Of a DNA stretch of 64,000 nucleotides, positions 32,493-41,339 are shown piece by piece. Source of the stretch: Roseomonas sp. (GTDB lineage Bacteria > Pseudomonadota > Alphaproteobacteria > Acetobacterales > Acetobacteraceae). Below the pieces are notes generated by a model. It worked only from the letters and a program-made list of their open reading frames with translations, did not search any database and was not told where the DNA came from. The stretch's first letter is position 1. Each line of letters opens with the position of its first letter. The position numbers and the translations under genes were made by a program. The stretch is taken from contig JADCFA010000002.1 in NCBI GenBank assembly GCA_020249775.1, positions 62,001 to 126,000 of the forward strand, written 5' to 3'.

Positions 32493-33443
32493 ATGGCGTC
32501 TCAGCCCATGCGCATTGGTACGCGCGGTTCTCCGCTCGCAATTTGGCAAGCGCGACATTTCGCTTCAGTTGCGCGCGCGGCGATCTCCGCACTCGCTGAA
32601 GATGGCGCGCTCGAAGAACACATCATCGCGACATCGGGCGACAAGGTGCAGGATAAGCGCCTGGCCGATATTGGCGGCAAGGGGCTTTTCGCCAAGGAAA
32701 TCCATGAAGCGCTAGCCGATCGGCGTATTGATGTCGCGGTGCATAGCCTCAAGGATCTGGAAACCGAATTGCCGCCGGGCATTGTGCTGGCTTGCGTTTT
32801 GGAACGCGAAGACCCGCGCGATGCGCTGATTCTGGGTGCTGGATGTGGCGCGGCGACGGCGGATGATCCGCTGGCCGCCTTGCCGCAGGGAGCCCTGGTC
32901 GGCACGGCTTCCGTGCGCCGGCAGGCGCAATTGCTGCATCGCCGGCCAGATCTGCGGGTGGATATCATTCGCGGCAATGTGCAAACCCGGCTTGGGCGCG
33001 TGGCGGCTGGGGATTTCACCTGTTCCCTGCTGGCGCTTGCGGGTTTGAAGCGGCTTGGCATGGCGGACCGCGCGCAAGTGGTGCTGGAAGCCGATGCCAT
33101 GCTGCCCGCCGCCTGCCAGGGGATTGTCGGCATCACCGCACGCGCCGATGATGCCGCCACGCTCGCACTGCTCGCGCGCATTGAACACGCGCCCAGCCGG
33201 CTGGTTGCGGATGCCGAACGCGCCTTGCTCGGCGCGCTGGATGGGTCCTGCCGCACGCCGATTGGCGCGCATGCTACGCTGCTGCCGGACAGTCGGCTTC
33301 GCCTGCATGGGCTGGTCGCGCGCGCCGATGGCAGTTTCCTCAAGCGCAATATGGGTGAGGCCACAGCGAAGGATGGCCCGCAGCTTGGCCGCGACCTGGC
33401 CGCTGCCCTGAAGCGCGAAAGCCCGGCGGATATTTTTGGATAA
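32493..33443 (+). CDS. hemC: Hydroxymethylbilane synthase (porphobilinogen deaminase) HemC
   Basis: The 316-residue protein begins MRIGTRGSPLAIWQAR after five residues. It has DKVQDKRLADIGGKGLFAKEI and the dipyrromethane-cofactor cysteine in LDGSCRTPIGAHA. It polymerises four porphobilinogens in tetrapyrrole synthesis. It is 30 bp after bchP, so probably co-transcribed with the bchG-bchP arm, which is a useful link between pigment demand and precursor supply. It converges on an MFS gene with only 4 bp between stops. Confidence 0.96.
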   Translation: MASQPMRIGTRGSPLAIWQARHFASVARAAISALAEDGALEEHIIATSGDKVQDKRLADIGGKGLFAKEIHEALADRRIDVAVHSLKDLETELPPGIVLACVLEREDPRDALILGAGCGAATADDPLAALPQGALVGTASVRRQAQLLHRRPDLRVDIIRGNVQTRLGRVAAGDFTCSLLALAGLKRLGMADRAQVVLEADAMLPAACQGIVGITARADDAATLALLARIEHAPSRLVADAERALLGALDGSCRTPIGAHATLLPDSRLRLHGLVARADGSFLKRNMGEATAKDGPQLGRDLAAALKRESPADIFG

Positions 33444-33447
33444 ACGC

Positions 33448-34647
33448 TCAAGCCACCCGCCGCGAATCCCGCCACATCACAACCCCCACCACCAACGCCG
33501 GCACGCCGCACAGCACAAAGCCAATGCCATGGCTATTGGTCACGGCAAGCTGCGCCGCATAGACAACGGGCAGGATAAAGGCGCCCACCTGGCCGAAGGA
33601 CAGCACGCCCCCCGTCGCCGCACCGCGCATGCCGGGTGGCGCCAGCCGCGCCGCTTCAGACAGCAGTACACCATGCCAGGACATCGCAGTGGCACTCATG
33701 CCCGTTGCTATGGTGGCAATCAGCAACGGGTGCCAATCCGCGCCGTAAAGGCTCATCAACGCCGCACTCGCCGCCATGCCAAGCGAAAGCCCCGCCATGA
33801 CACGGCGCGGTGCCACGCGGCCACTACTCAGCCAGCCCCAGAAAATACGCATCGGCACCGCGATGGTCATGGCAATGGCAAACATCAGCCCTGCCGTCGC
33901 CAAATCGTAATTCAGCGCCGTTAGATACAGTACGTAATAGCTGGTGAAGGCGGTTTGTAGCCCATTGAAGGCAAAGCAGGCCAACGACAACTCCCGCAAA
34001 TCCTTGGACTTCAACACCGCTGCGAGCGTGGTGCGGAAATCCGAAAAATGAAAACTGCGGCTTGGCACACGGTCCGAGTCAAACTCGCCGCGCAGCGGTT
34101 CCAGCATGATGGCAAACAGGAAGCAGGCACCCGCCGCCACCAGCAAGGCGCCACTCCAGCCGAGATGCCCGGTCAGGAAGGGGCCAAGCAAGCCCGCCAG
34201 CAAAAGCCCTGCTGGCACCGCGGTTTGCTTGATGGAAAACACCAGGGGCGCCTGCTTGGGCGGTGAATAGCGGCCAAGCAAATGCGAACTCGCGGGCGTG
34301 GAAGTTGCCGCACCACCGCCACCGATAATCGCCGATATCAGAAAGAATAGCAGCGGCCCCGCCGCTGCCAGGGCCATACCCAATGCCAGGAACACCAGCG
34401 CCACTTGGCTCATGCGCAGTGCCCCGTAGCGGATGATGAAGCTGCCGCAGCCAAGCTGGAACACCAAAGATGCCAGCGCCGCCGCGCCTACATAAACGCC
34501 GACCAGCGCCGGGTCTATGTGCAAATCCTCGATAATCGCGGGCGCAATGACAAGCGGCAGGGTGCGACCGATGGATGCAAAGGTCTGCTGCACGAACATG
34601 GCGCCAAGCGCCAAATACAAAAGTTTCTTCGCTGTATCCGCTATCAT
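33448..34647 (-). CDS. MFS transporter of unknown substrate
   Basis: The 399-residue major facilitator has twelve predicted membrane helices, an N-terminal helix pair around residues 10-60 and a central cytoplasmic loop near residue 195 (DSDRVPSRSFHFSDF). The substrate cannot be told from sequence. It is convergent with hemC, with no room for an ordinary terminator between them, and is transcribed away from der after 75 bp. It marks the end of the photosynthesis cluster. Confidence 0.85.
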   Translation of the reverse strand: MIADTAKKLLYLALGAMFVQQTFASIGRTLPLVIAPAIIEDLHIDPALVGVYVGAAALASLVFQLGCGSFIIRYGALRMSQVALVFLALGMALAAAGPLLFFLISAIIGGGGAATSTPASSHLLGRYSPPKQAPLVFSIKQTAVPAGLLLAGLLGPFLTGHLGWSGALLVAAGACFLFAIMLEPLRGEFDSDRVPSRSFHFSDFRTTLAAVLKSKDLRELSLACFAFNGLQTAFTSYYVLYLTALNYDLATAGLMFAIAMTIAVPMRIFWGWLSSGRVAPRRVMAGLSLGMAASAALMSLYGADWHPLLIATIATGMSATAMSWHGVLLSEAARLAPPGMRGAATGGVLSFGQVGAFILPVVYAAQLAVTNSHGIGFVLCGVPALVVGVVMWRDSRRVA

Positions 34648-34722
34648 GAAGAACAGACTGACCCTGCAAAGACAAGCAAGCCTAGGCGCGTTTCGCAGCG
34701 GACGAAAGATGCGCCGGCAAGC

Positions 34723-36069
34723 CTAGCCATCATCCTCGGCATAGGGATTGCGGGGGGATCGCATTTGCAGCCGGATCGGCACGCCCGGCATGGTGAAATG
34801 GTCGCGAAAGGAATTCACCAGATAGCGCCGATAATCCTCTGGCAATTCCTCGGCCCGCGTGCCGAAGATTACCAATGTCGGCGGGCGCGCCTTGGGCATG
34901 GTCGCGTAGCGCAGTTTTGTGCGCTTGCCATCCACCAGCGGTGGCTGATGCCGCGCCAGCGCCGCTTCGAACCAGCGATTGACCTCCCCAGTTGGGATAC
35001 GGCGGTTCCACAGCCCATAGGCCGCGCGCACCGCGGGCATCAGCTTATCCACCCCGCGCCCGGTTGCTGCCGAAAGCGGCACCACAGTCACACCCTTGGA
35101 TTGCGCGAGTGATGTCATCAGCGCGTCTTCCACGCGCCGGCGCGCCGCATTGCGATCTTCCACCGCATCCCATTTATTAAGCGCGATCACCAAGGCGCGG
35201 CCTTCACGTTCCGCCAACCGCGCAATGCGCAAATCCTGTTCATCCATGCCAAGCAGCGCATCCAACACCAGCACCACCACTTCCGCTTCCTTAAGTGCGG
35301 CAAGGGTAGAGGCGACCGACATCTGCTCAAGCGTTTCCTGCACCCGCGCTTTCTTGCGCATGCCAGCCGTATCAACCAGCCGCACCTCACCGCCGGTGGC
35401 ATCGCGCCATTGCACGGCAACGGCATCACGCGTCAGGCCAGGCTCAGGGCCCGTGATCATGCGGTCTTCGCCCAAAAGCGCATTCAGCAGCGTGGATTTG
35501 CCCGCATTGGGCCGGCCGACAATGGCCAAGCGCAGCGGGCGTTCCGCCTCGGCCGCTTCTTCCTCTTCAGGCGCAGGACCAAGGCGCGCGGCGATTTCAT
35601 CATGCAAATTGCCAAAGCCATCGCCATGTTCGGCGCTGACCGGCACCGGGTCGCCCAGGCCCAGTTCAAAGGCTTCCATGGCCGCCGTGGTGCCGGCGCG
35701 GCCTTCTGCCTTATTCGCCACCACCAGCACCGGCACGCGCATCCGTCTGAGCCAAGCCGCAAAGGCACGGTCCGCAGGCGTAATGCCAGCGCGTGCATCC
35801 ATCACAAACAGCACAAGGGATGCTCCGCGCAAAGCGGCCTCAGAACTCGCGCGCATGCGGCCGGGTATGGTATCGGGTGGCGCTTCCTCAAGCCCGGCAG
35901 TATCCACCAGGGTCACATCACGCCCAGCGATGCGCGCGGTCACTTCCTTCCGGTCACGCGTCACTCCTGGCGTGTCATGCACCAGGGCAATGCGCCGCTG
36001 CGCCAGCCGATTGAACAGCGTGGATTTGCCGACATTGGGCCGGCCCAGAATGACAATGACAGGCTGCAT
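34723..36069 (-). CDS. der: Ribosome biogenesis GTPase Der (EngA)
   Basis: The 448-residue protein has two tandem GTPase domains (P-loops GRPNVGKST at about 8-16 and GRPNAGKST near 185; NKAEG and NKWDA for base recognition) and a C-terminal KH-like domain. It is needed for 50S maturation. It lies 15 bp after bamB, the common yfgM-bamB-der order. Confidence 0.97.
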   Translation of the reverse strand: MQPVIVILGRPNVGKSTLFNRLAQRRIALVHDTPGVTRDRKEVTARIAGRDVTLVDTAGLEEAPPDTIPGRMRASSEAALRGASLVLFVMDARAGITPADRAFAAWLRRMRVPVLVVANKAEGRAGTTAAMEAFELGLGDPVPVSAEHGDGFGNLHDEIAARLGPAPEEEEAAEAERPLRLAIVGRPNAGKSTLLNALLGEDRMITGPEPGLTRDAVAVQWRDATGGEVRLVDTAGMRKKARVQETLEQMSVASTLAALKEAEVVVLVLDALLGMDEQDLRIARLAEREGRALVIALNKWDAVEDRNAARRRVEDALMTSLAQSKGVTVVPLSAATGRGVDKLMPAVRAAYGLWNRRIPTGEVNRWFEAALARHQPPLVDGKRTKLRYATMPKARPPTLVIFGTRAEELPEDYRRYLVNSFRDHFTMPGVPIRLQMRSPRNPYAEDDG

Positions 36070-36084
36070 AAAGGGCTACGCTGG

Positions 36085-37428
36085 TCAGCCAGCACCGGTA
36101 AAGGCGATCAGGCTGCCATCATCCGTCGCCAGGATCAGGCGCCCGCCCACCACCAGCATTTGCAGGGAAAGCGCACCTGGCAGGCGTTGGCGCGCCAACA
36201 CATCGCCATTCGAAGGGTCAAGCGAAACAAGCTCTGCCAAGCTGGTGCCGACAAAAAGCCGCCCGCCCGCCAATAGCGGCGATGAAAGCTGCACCATGGG
36301 CTGCGCCCGATTGCCCTGCGCAGGCGGGCGGAGCGTTACCGCCCAGCGCGCCTGGCCGGTATCACGCTGCAGCGCCGCCACTTCGCCGGCATCGGTGGCG
36401 CCAAAGATCCAATCACCCGCCGCCCAGGGCATTTCCGTGCCGCCGAATTCGCGTTCCCAAATGCGCCTGCCAGCGCGAAGGTCAATGGAAAGCGCAACAC
36501 CGCCCATACCGACAGCAATCACGCTATTGCCCGAGATCACCGGTGCGGCGCGCACACTGCCCACATCGGCCAGGCTGGTACCACCTGCGGCCGCTAGGCT
36601 GTCGCTCCAGATCACGCGGCCATCGTTGGCGCGGAAGGCCAGGATTTCGCCGGAAGGAAAGCCGGCTACCACGGTATCGCCGGCAATGGCAGGCGGTGGC
36701 AGACCTAGTGGCATGGTCGCGATCGCCTGGGCGCGGTAGCGCCATAGCAATTTTCCATCCTCGGCCGACAGCGCCAGTAGCGTATTGTCCAATGTGGTGA
36801 CAAAAATCCGGCCATTGGCGAAGGATGGCGCACCGCGCATGGGGGCGGATAGGCGCACGCGCCATTTCACCGCCCCATCGGTGGCGGCGAGCGCCAGCAA
36901 TTCTGAAAGCACCGTGGTAACAAAGACAGTATCGCCTTCCACGATCACGCCCGCGCCGCCACCTTCACCGCGCTCATTTTCGGGGCGCGTATCCACACGC
37001 CAGCGGCGTGAGCCATTGGTAATATCGAAGGCGGAAACATAGCCTTCCGAATCGCCCATGAAAACGCGATCCGCACTTGCAACCGGCCCAGCAACCACGC
37101 GGCGGCGGAAGGATGTGCCGGTGCCATAGCTGCTGGACCAAGCCTGACGAAGATTGGCGCCAAGCGCGACATGCCCGCCAGCATGGCTTGCGACGCCGCC
37201 AAGCTGCGGCCAAAGGCTGCGCGCTTCAGGCGCGGGTAGCGCAATGGTCAGCCCGCGCGCCTCGGCATCCGCTTCCACCGTGCGATCCGGCAGGGTAAGC
37301 ACCGATTTACGCTCACCCACGATCTTCACGCGACGCTCGCCAAAAATATTGTCCAGGGTTTCGCAGCCGGCCAGAAGCCCGACCGAGCCCAGCAACCAAG
37401 CGCGCCGTGAGAATTCCCGCCCCATCAT
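36085..37428 (-). CDS. bamB: Outer membrane assembly lipoprotein BamB (PQQ-like beta-propeller)
   Basis: The 447-residue protein has an N-terminal signal with RRAWLLGSVGLLAGC; the lipobox cysteine is at about position 21-22, so it is probably an inner-leaflet-processed lipoprotein sorted to the outer membrane. Repeated blade motifs such as DGKLLWRYRAQ, DGRVIWSDS and AGRRIWERE show an eight-blade PQQ-like propeller. It scaffolds the BAM complex. The start overlaps the upstream TPR gene (ATGA); a second ATG follows immediately. Confidence 0.9.
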   Translation of the reverse strand: MMGREFSRRAWLLGSVGLLAGCETLDNIFGERRVKIVGERKSVLTLPDRTVEADAEARGLTIALPAPEARSLWPQLGGVASHAGGHVALGANLRQAWSSSYGTGTSFRRRVVAGPVASADRVFMGDSEGYVSAFDITNGSRRWRVDTRPENERGEGGGAGVIVEGDTVFVTTVLSELLALAATDGAVKWRVRLSAPMRGAPSFANGRIFVTTLDNTLLALSAEDGKLLWRYRAQAIATMPLGLPPPAIAGDTVVAGFPSGEILAFRANDGRVIWSDSLAAAGGTSLADVGSVRAAPVISGNSVIAVGMGGVALSIDLRAGRRIWEREFGGTEMPWAAGDWIFGATDAGEVAALQRDTGQARWAVTLRPPAQGNRAQPMVQLSSPLLAGGRLFVGTSLAELVSLDPSNGDVLARQRLPGALSLQMLVVGGRLILATDDGSLIAFTGAG

Positions 37429-38075
37429 CCTTCAAGCCCCATGACAAGCCGTTGCGCCCTTTCCCGCACACCGCGCGGCGCCGTGACATCGGCGGCGAGT
37501 GCCTGAAAGGCCAGGCGGGCTTCATCGCGCCGGCCTGCACGGAGCGCAATCAGCCCGGCGACTTCGCGGGCCGAGGCATTCCAAGGCGTTTCAGGGCGCG
37601 TCAACGGGGTGATGCGCGCGGCAAGTTCGGCCGGATTGGCGCGATCAAGTGAGCGGATCACCCAAAGCAGCGATGCCAAATCCCGGTAGAGCTGATCGGT
37701 GCTGGTATCGGCCGCGATGGCATCATAAAGCCTGAGCGCCTCGGCCAGGTCGCCCGTTTCCGCCTTGAGCGCCGCGGCGCGGAGCCTGGCCAAATCCCGA
37801 TAGCCGGCTGGGGCACCACGCGCGGCTTCTTCAAAGCGCTGGGCCATGGCTTTAAGATCAGCCCCTTCAGCCTCCGCCGCGCGATGCGCCGCCATAAAGG
37901 CGATGGCGGCCTTTTCAGCCTCTCGCGCCTCATACCAGCGCCAGCTCTGATGGGCGCCAATGCCGGCCAGCACAATGACAAGCGCGCCCAAAATCAGGGT
38001 TCCGTAGCGCTTCCAGAGCCGGCGGGCGCGTTCGGCGCGGAGGTCTTCCGCAACCTCATCGAAAATATCGGGCAA
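37425..38075 (-). CDS. YfgM-like tetratricopeptide membrane protein
   Basis: The 216-residue protein has a cytoplasmic N-terminus (PDIFDEVAEDLRAERARRLW), one membrane helix at about 26-44, and a periplasmic Ala-rich TPR domain. This is the YfgM/TPR_21 architecture that in E. coli joins the Sec translocon and periplasmic chaperones. The only in-frame start after the upstream stop is TTG 38075, preceded by GAGG. It is coupled to bamB. Confidence 0.85.
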   Translation of the reverse strand: MPDIFDEVAEDLRAERARRLWKRYGTLILGALVIVLAGIGAHQSWRWYEAREAEKAAIAFMAAHRAAEAEGADLKAMAQRFEEAARGAPAGYRDLARLRAAALKAETGDLAEALRLYDAIAADTSTDQLYRDLASLLWVIRSLDRANPAELAARITPLTRPETPWNASAREVAGLIALRAGRRDEARLAFQALAADVTAPRGVRERAQRLVMGLEG

Positions 38076-38225
38076 GGCGGTCCTCGATCAGAAAAACGTC
38101 TGGCGCAGGGCTAAGCCCTTCCGCTGCGGCGGTCAAACAGGGATTTTGGGCTCTTCAGGGGCGCGTGGTAATAATTTTAGCAGGAAATTTGCAATTCATT
38201 AACTTTTCTGGAGTCTCTTAAGCTT

Positions 38226-38615
38226 ATGCGATCCCTGCCCCCCTTCTTGATGGTTTTTCTGCTGCTCGCCGGCTGCAACGGCCTGCAGGCGCCTGGCGCC
38301 CCATTGCTTGCCGTCCCGGCGGCAGTTGAGGGTGTTTCCCTGGTCACCATGCAACGCGGCGTCGGCGATACGGTGGTGTCGCTGCTGACCGGGGAGGATT
38401 GTTCCTATGTCCGGCTGGCCAAGGGGCAGACCTATTGCGCTTCAGACCCGCCGCCGCCGGTCCAGCCCGTCTGCACGCGCAGCCTGGGAAAAGTGGATTG
38501 CTGGACGACACCGCCAGCGGCCAACCCGCCCTATCGCAATGTGCGCGATGGGCCGTATGAATTAAGCGCTGAGCAGGAACGCAATCGGACCGCGCGTTGG
38601 CCCAAGTTGTTCTGA
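38226..38615 (+). CDS. Small predicted lipoprotein, unknown function
   Basis: The 129-residue protein has a signal peptide with lipobox LLLAGC (Cys17), so it is probably a lipid-anchored envelope protein. The mature part has four further cysteines in two pairs (EDCSYVRLAKGQTYC and PVCTRSLGKVDC), which suggests disulphides, and a Pro-rich middle. The lipoprotein class is clear; the family is not recognised. A GGAG lies about 12 nt before the ATG. It is divergent from the yfgM-like gene. Confidence 0.75.
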   Translation: MRSLPPFLMVFLLLAGCNGLQAPGAPLLAVPAAVEGVSLVTMQRGVGDTVVSLLTGEDCSYVRLAKGQTYCASDPPPPVQPVCTRSLGKVDCWTTPPAANPPYRNVRDGPYELSAEQERNRTARWPKLF

Positions 38616-39354
38616 TGTAGGAACGTTTTAGGTAAGCCAGACCGCGCATCGTATCTGGCTCATTGATACTATCTTTGGTTTAACGTCTGTGCTGACTGAT
38701 CAGCAAAAAAGGAAGATTCCAAGGAGTTTGGGCGAAGGCCAGAGCCTTTTCTGGAGGTTACCCGTATCCGCTGCCCAACGCCCAAAAATCACTTGCCCGA
38801 CACAGCCTAAGCGGTGGGGATCAATCCCGTGAAAAAAGTTGAATGAGCGCCTGATTGTCCAGAAATTGAAGAAATTTCTTCCATCTGCAATGAGGCAAAT
38901 CCGTTGAACTGCGTCATCGCCGAGATCACGCCCTTCAAGGGAGCCGCCATCCGTGGCAAGACCGTCAGGGCACCTCCATCATCCCAAAAGCTTCCACGAC
39001 TTGGAAAGCAAGGCTTTGTCGCACGACTCCGAATGATGCCGGACCTTCGCCCAGCAGCAGCGACCATCTTTCCGGCGCGGCTGTCAGGCTTGAATGATCG
39101 GGTTTAGAAAAAATCATTAATCGCGCTGTTGCTCTGGTCCGAGAAGTGAATATCGTATTATCAGAGCAGTAACACATTTCAGTCGTCATGTCCTTGTCCG
39201 ATTTCAGAGTGTTCGTTTATCATTTGTTTGGCGCAATATTTTAAGAATAGCCCGTCTTCGGGAGAGGATAATTTGATATTTACGTGCTTAGGGCGCAAAT
39301 AGAAGAAGTCATCCATCTGTGCGGCCGCGCAGGGTTGCAAAAGCGGAGAATTAC
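38616..39354. other. 740-bp stretch without a confident gene
   Basis: The base composition is visibly more A/T-rich than its neighbours, especially after 39100. An imperfect hairpin (AGCCAGA at 38635-38641 and TCTGGCT at 38654-38660) follows the lipoprotein gene but lacks a T-run. On the minus strand two short open frames in different phases (39189-38965 and 39067-38807) read on from one another and could be remnants of one frameshifted gene, but neither resembles a family I know. The last 100 bp should hold the aminopeptidase promoter. Confidence 0.4.
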
Positions 39355-40722
39355 ATGGCTGCTTCCGGGCAAGCCCAAACTGTCTCTTCTGCGCCGCTAC
39401 ATGCGGTAAGCGCGCCTGACTTGCCGGCATTTATTGCCACCCTTGCGGCGCCTGCGGCAGCTTTCATCCGCGCATCTGGTTTTACCGCGAAGCCGGGTGA
39501 GATTGCGCTAATCCCAGCGGCGGATGGTCTTGCAGGCGCCGTGCTCGGCATCGGGCCGAATTTTTCGCTCTGGGATTACGGTGCCGCGCCTTGGGCCTTG
39601 CCCGAGGGTAGCCTTTGGCATCTTGCGGGAAACATCGCGGACCCCGCGGATGCTGTGCTCGGCTGGCATTTGGGCGCCTATTGTTGGTTGCGCCATAAGC
39701 AACCGCAGCGCGCGCCGGTTGAGTTGGTGCTGCCGCCGCACTGCGACTTGGCTGTGGCTATGGCGGAAGCCATTTGCGCGGCGCGAGACTTGATCAATAC
39801 ACCAGCGATGGAACTCGGCCCGCGGGAATTGGCGAAAGCGGCGGCCGAGCTTGCTGAACGCCATGGCGGACGCGCGGAAATCATCACCGGTGGGGCTTTG
39901 TCTGAAGGCTTTCCCTGCATGGCTGCGGTTGGTACCGGCAGCCCACGGGCGCCGCATCTTGCAGTGCTGCACTGGGAAGGTGATGCCAATGGCCCGCTGA
40001 TTGCGCTTTGCGGCAAAGGCGTTTGCTTTGATACTGGCGGGCTTGATTTGAAGCCTTCCGCCGCGATGCTGCGCATGAAAAAGGATATGGGTGGCGCCGC
40101 CATCATGCTGGCGGTGGCTGAAATGGTGATGCGCGCCAAGCTGCCCTTGCGCCTTTTGGTGCTGATTGGCGCGGTGGAAAATGCTGTCTCCGGCCAGGCG
40201 ATGCGCCCGATGGATGTTTTGCGCACGCGCAAAGGGCTACGCGTTGAAATCGGCAATACTGACGCTGAAGGAAGGTTGGTATTGAGCGATCTGTTACAAT
40301 TCGCGGCCGAACAAAACCCCGCACTCATTCTGGATGCCGCGACGTTAACCGGCGCAGCGCGGGTTGCCCTTGGCCCTGATTTACCAGCGCTTTTCAGCAA
40401 TGATGATGCGCTGGCGGAAAAGCTTTTGCGTGCCGGCGCAGCGGTGCAGGACCCGCTTTGGCGCCTGCCGCTGCATGATGGGTATGATTCCTGGCTGGAT
40501 AGCCCCTTCGCGGATCTTTCCAATGTTTCACAAAAACCCATGGCAGGTGCTGTGACGGCCGCGCTTTTCCTGCGCCGTTTTGTGCCGCAAGATCAGCCTT
40601 GGGCACATTTCGATGTCTATGCCTGGAATGATGCCACGCGTCCCGGACGACCAGAGGGCGGCGAAGCCCAGGCGGCGCGCGCCATCTTTGCGATGTTGCG
40701 TGATTTTGCGAAGGGAATGTGA
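39355..40722 (+). CDS. Leucyl aminopeptidase family protein (M17)
   Basis: The 455-residue cytosolic dizinc peptidase has metal-site motifs LCGKGVCFDTGGLDLKP, MKKDMGGAA and the signature NTDAEGRLVLSD. The catalytic Lys and Arg of the family are in these blocks. The start at ATG 39355 has GCGGAG about 7 nt upstream; the frame 12 codons longer lacks support. A hairpin terminator follows at 40755. Confidence 0.93.
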   Translation: MAASGQAQTVSSAPLHAVSAPDLPAFIATLAAPAAAFIRASGFTAKPGEIALIPAADGLAGAVLGIGPNFSLWDYGAAPWALPEGSLWHLAGNIADPADAVLGWHLGAYCWLRHKQPQRAPVELVLPPHCDLAVAMAEAICAARDLINTPAMELGPRELAKAAAELAERHGGRAEIITGGALSEGFPCMAAVGTGSPRAPHLAVLHWEGDANGPLIALCGKGVCFDTGGLDLKPSAAMLRMKKDMGGAAIMLAVAEMVMRAKLPLRLLVLIGAVENAVSGQAMRPMDVLRTRKGLRVEIGNTDAEGRLVLSDLLQFAAEQNPALILDAATLTGAARVALGPDLPALFSNDDALAEKLLRAGAAVQDPLWRLPLHDGYDSWLDSPFADLSNVSQKPMAGAVTAALFLRRFVPQDQPWAHFDVYAWNDATRPGRPEGGEAQAARAIFAMLRDFAKGM

Positions 40723-40754
40723 TATGAAACCTGCCTGATGTTGGTCTGACAATT

Positions 40755-40774
40755 AAGGCGCAAAACGCCTTTTT
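40755..40774 (+). terminator. Rho-independent terminator after the M17 aminopeptidase
   Basis: The perfect stem AAGGCG/CGCCTT has a CAAAA loop and is followed by a run of T. It ends 33 bp after the aminopeptidase stop. Confidence 0.8.
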
Positions 40775-40792
40775 GACCCAATGAGAAACTAT

Positions 40793-40809
40793 TTGGTCAG
40801 GAATTGACC
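40793..40809. promoter_or_regulatory. Possible MarR operator upstream of the marR-family gene
   Basis: GGTCA-N5-TGACC (40795-40809) is an inverted repeat about 30 bp before the regulator ATG. A related sequence beginning TTGGTCTGACAATT occurs at 40741-40754, on the other side of the terminator, where the second copy reads TTGGTCAGGAATT. MarR proteins often bind such repeats near their own gene. Binding is inferred only. Confidence 0.35.
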
Positions 40810-40839
40810 CTAGAATTGCGCACGGAAAGGAATAATACC

Positions 40840-41220
40840 ATGGCCAGCAACAATAATGGCTCGGAACACCTGATCCGGGTCCTACAGGAAACCATCGTCA
40901 CTTTGGTCCGCCGCGACGGCGCTGATCTTTCATCGCGCCAGCTTGGTGTGATGCTGATCAGCTACCTGACCGATGGCCCGCATACGGTGCGCGGCTTGGC
41001 AGCCAAGCTGAATGTCTCCAAGCCCGCCATCACCCGCGCGCTTGATCGCCTTGCTGATGTTGATCTTGCGCGGCGCAAGCCCGATCCATCTGATCGTCGC
41101 TCTGTCCTCGTGCAGCGTACGCCCAAGGGCAATGCCTTCATGCGCGAATTGCGCAATACCATCCTGTCTGCCGAACAGCGGGTGAATGAAGCGGCGAAGG
41201 CCGAAGCAGGCCGCAAGTAA
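40840..41220 (+). CDS. MarR family transcriptional regulator
   Basis: The 126-residue winged-helix protein has a recognition region VRGLAAKLNVSKPAITRALDRLADVDLARRKPDPSDRRS, in which the DRRS wing motif is typical of MarR. There is no obvious ligand clue. The start at ATG 40840 has GGAAAGGA upstream. It stands alone between two hairpins, so probably a single-gene unit, perhaps autoregulated. Confidence 0.88.
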   Translation: MASNNNGSEHLIRVLQETIVTLVRRDGADLSSRQLGVMLISYLTDGPHTVRGLAAKLNVSKPAITRALDRLADVDLARRKPDPSDRRSVLVQRTPKGNAFMRELRNTILSAEQRVNEAAKAEAGRK

Positions 41221-41306
41221 CTGATTGATCAGCGCGGGTTAGGGCCATGCTGGTGCGCATGGCCCTGCCCAATCAGCGCTTCGCTTGACAGCGCCGCGCG
41301 GCGCTG
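41221..41306 (+). terminator. Nested hairpins after the MarR gene
   Basis: A perfect 10-bp stem AGGGCCATGC/GCATGGCCCT (41241-41266) is nested inside CTGATTG (41221-41227) and CAATCAG (41270-41276). It is followed by an 18-bp perfect palindrome, CAGCGCCGCGCGGCGCTG, at 41289-41306. There is no long T-run, so termination strength is uncertain. Confidence 0.5.
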
Positions 41307-41339
41307 CTTTGGCTCTGGTCGCGTCGCCTGGGCCCCGTC

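Noticed and set aside
35096-36739. A 547-codon plus-strand open frame opposite der and bamB.
   Set aside because: It is Ser/Ala/Arg-rich and antisense to two unmistakable genes; a shadow frame.
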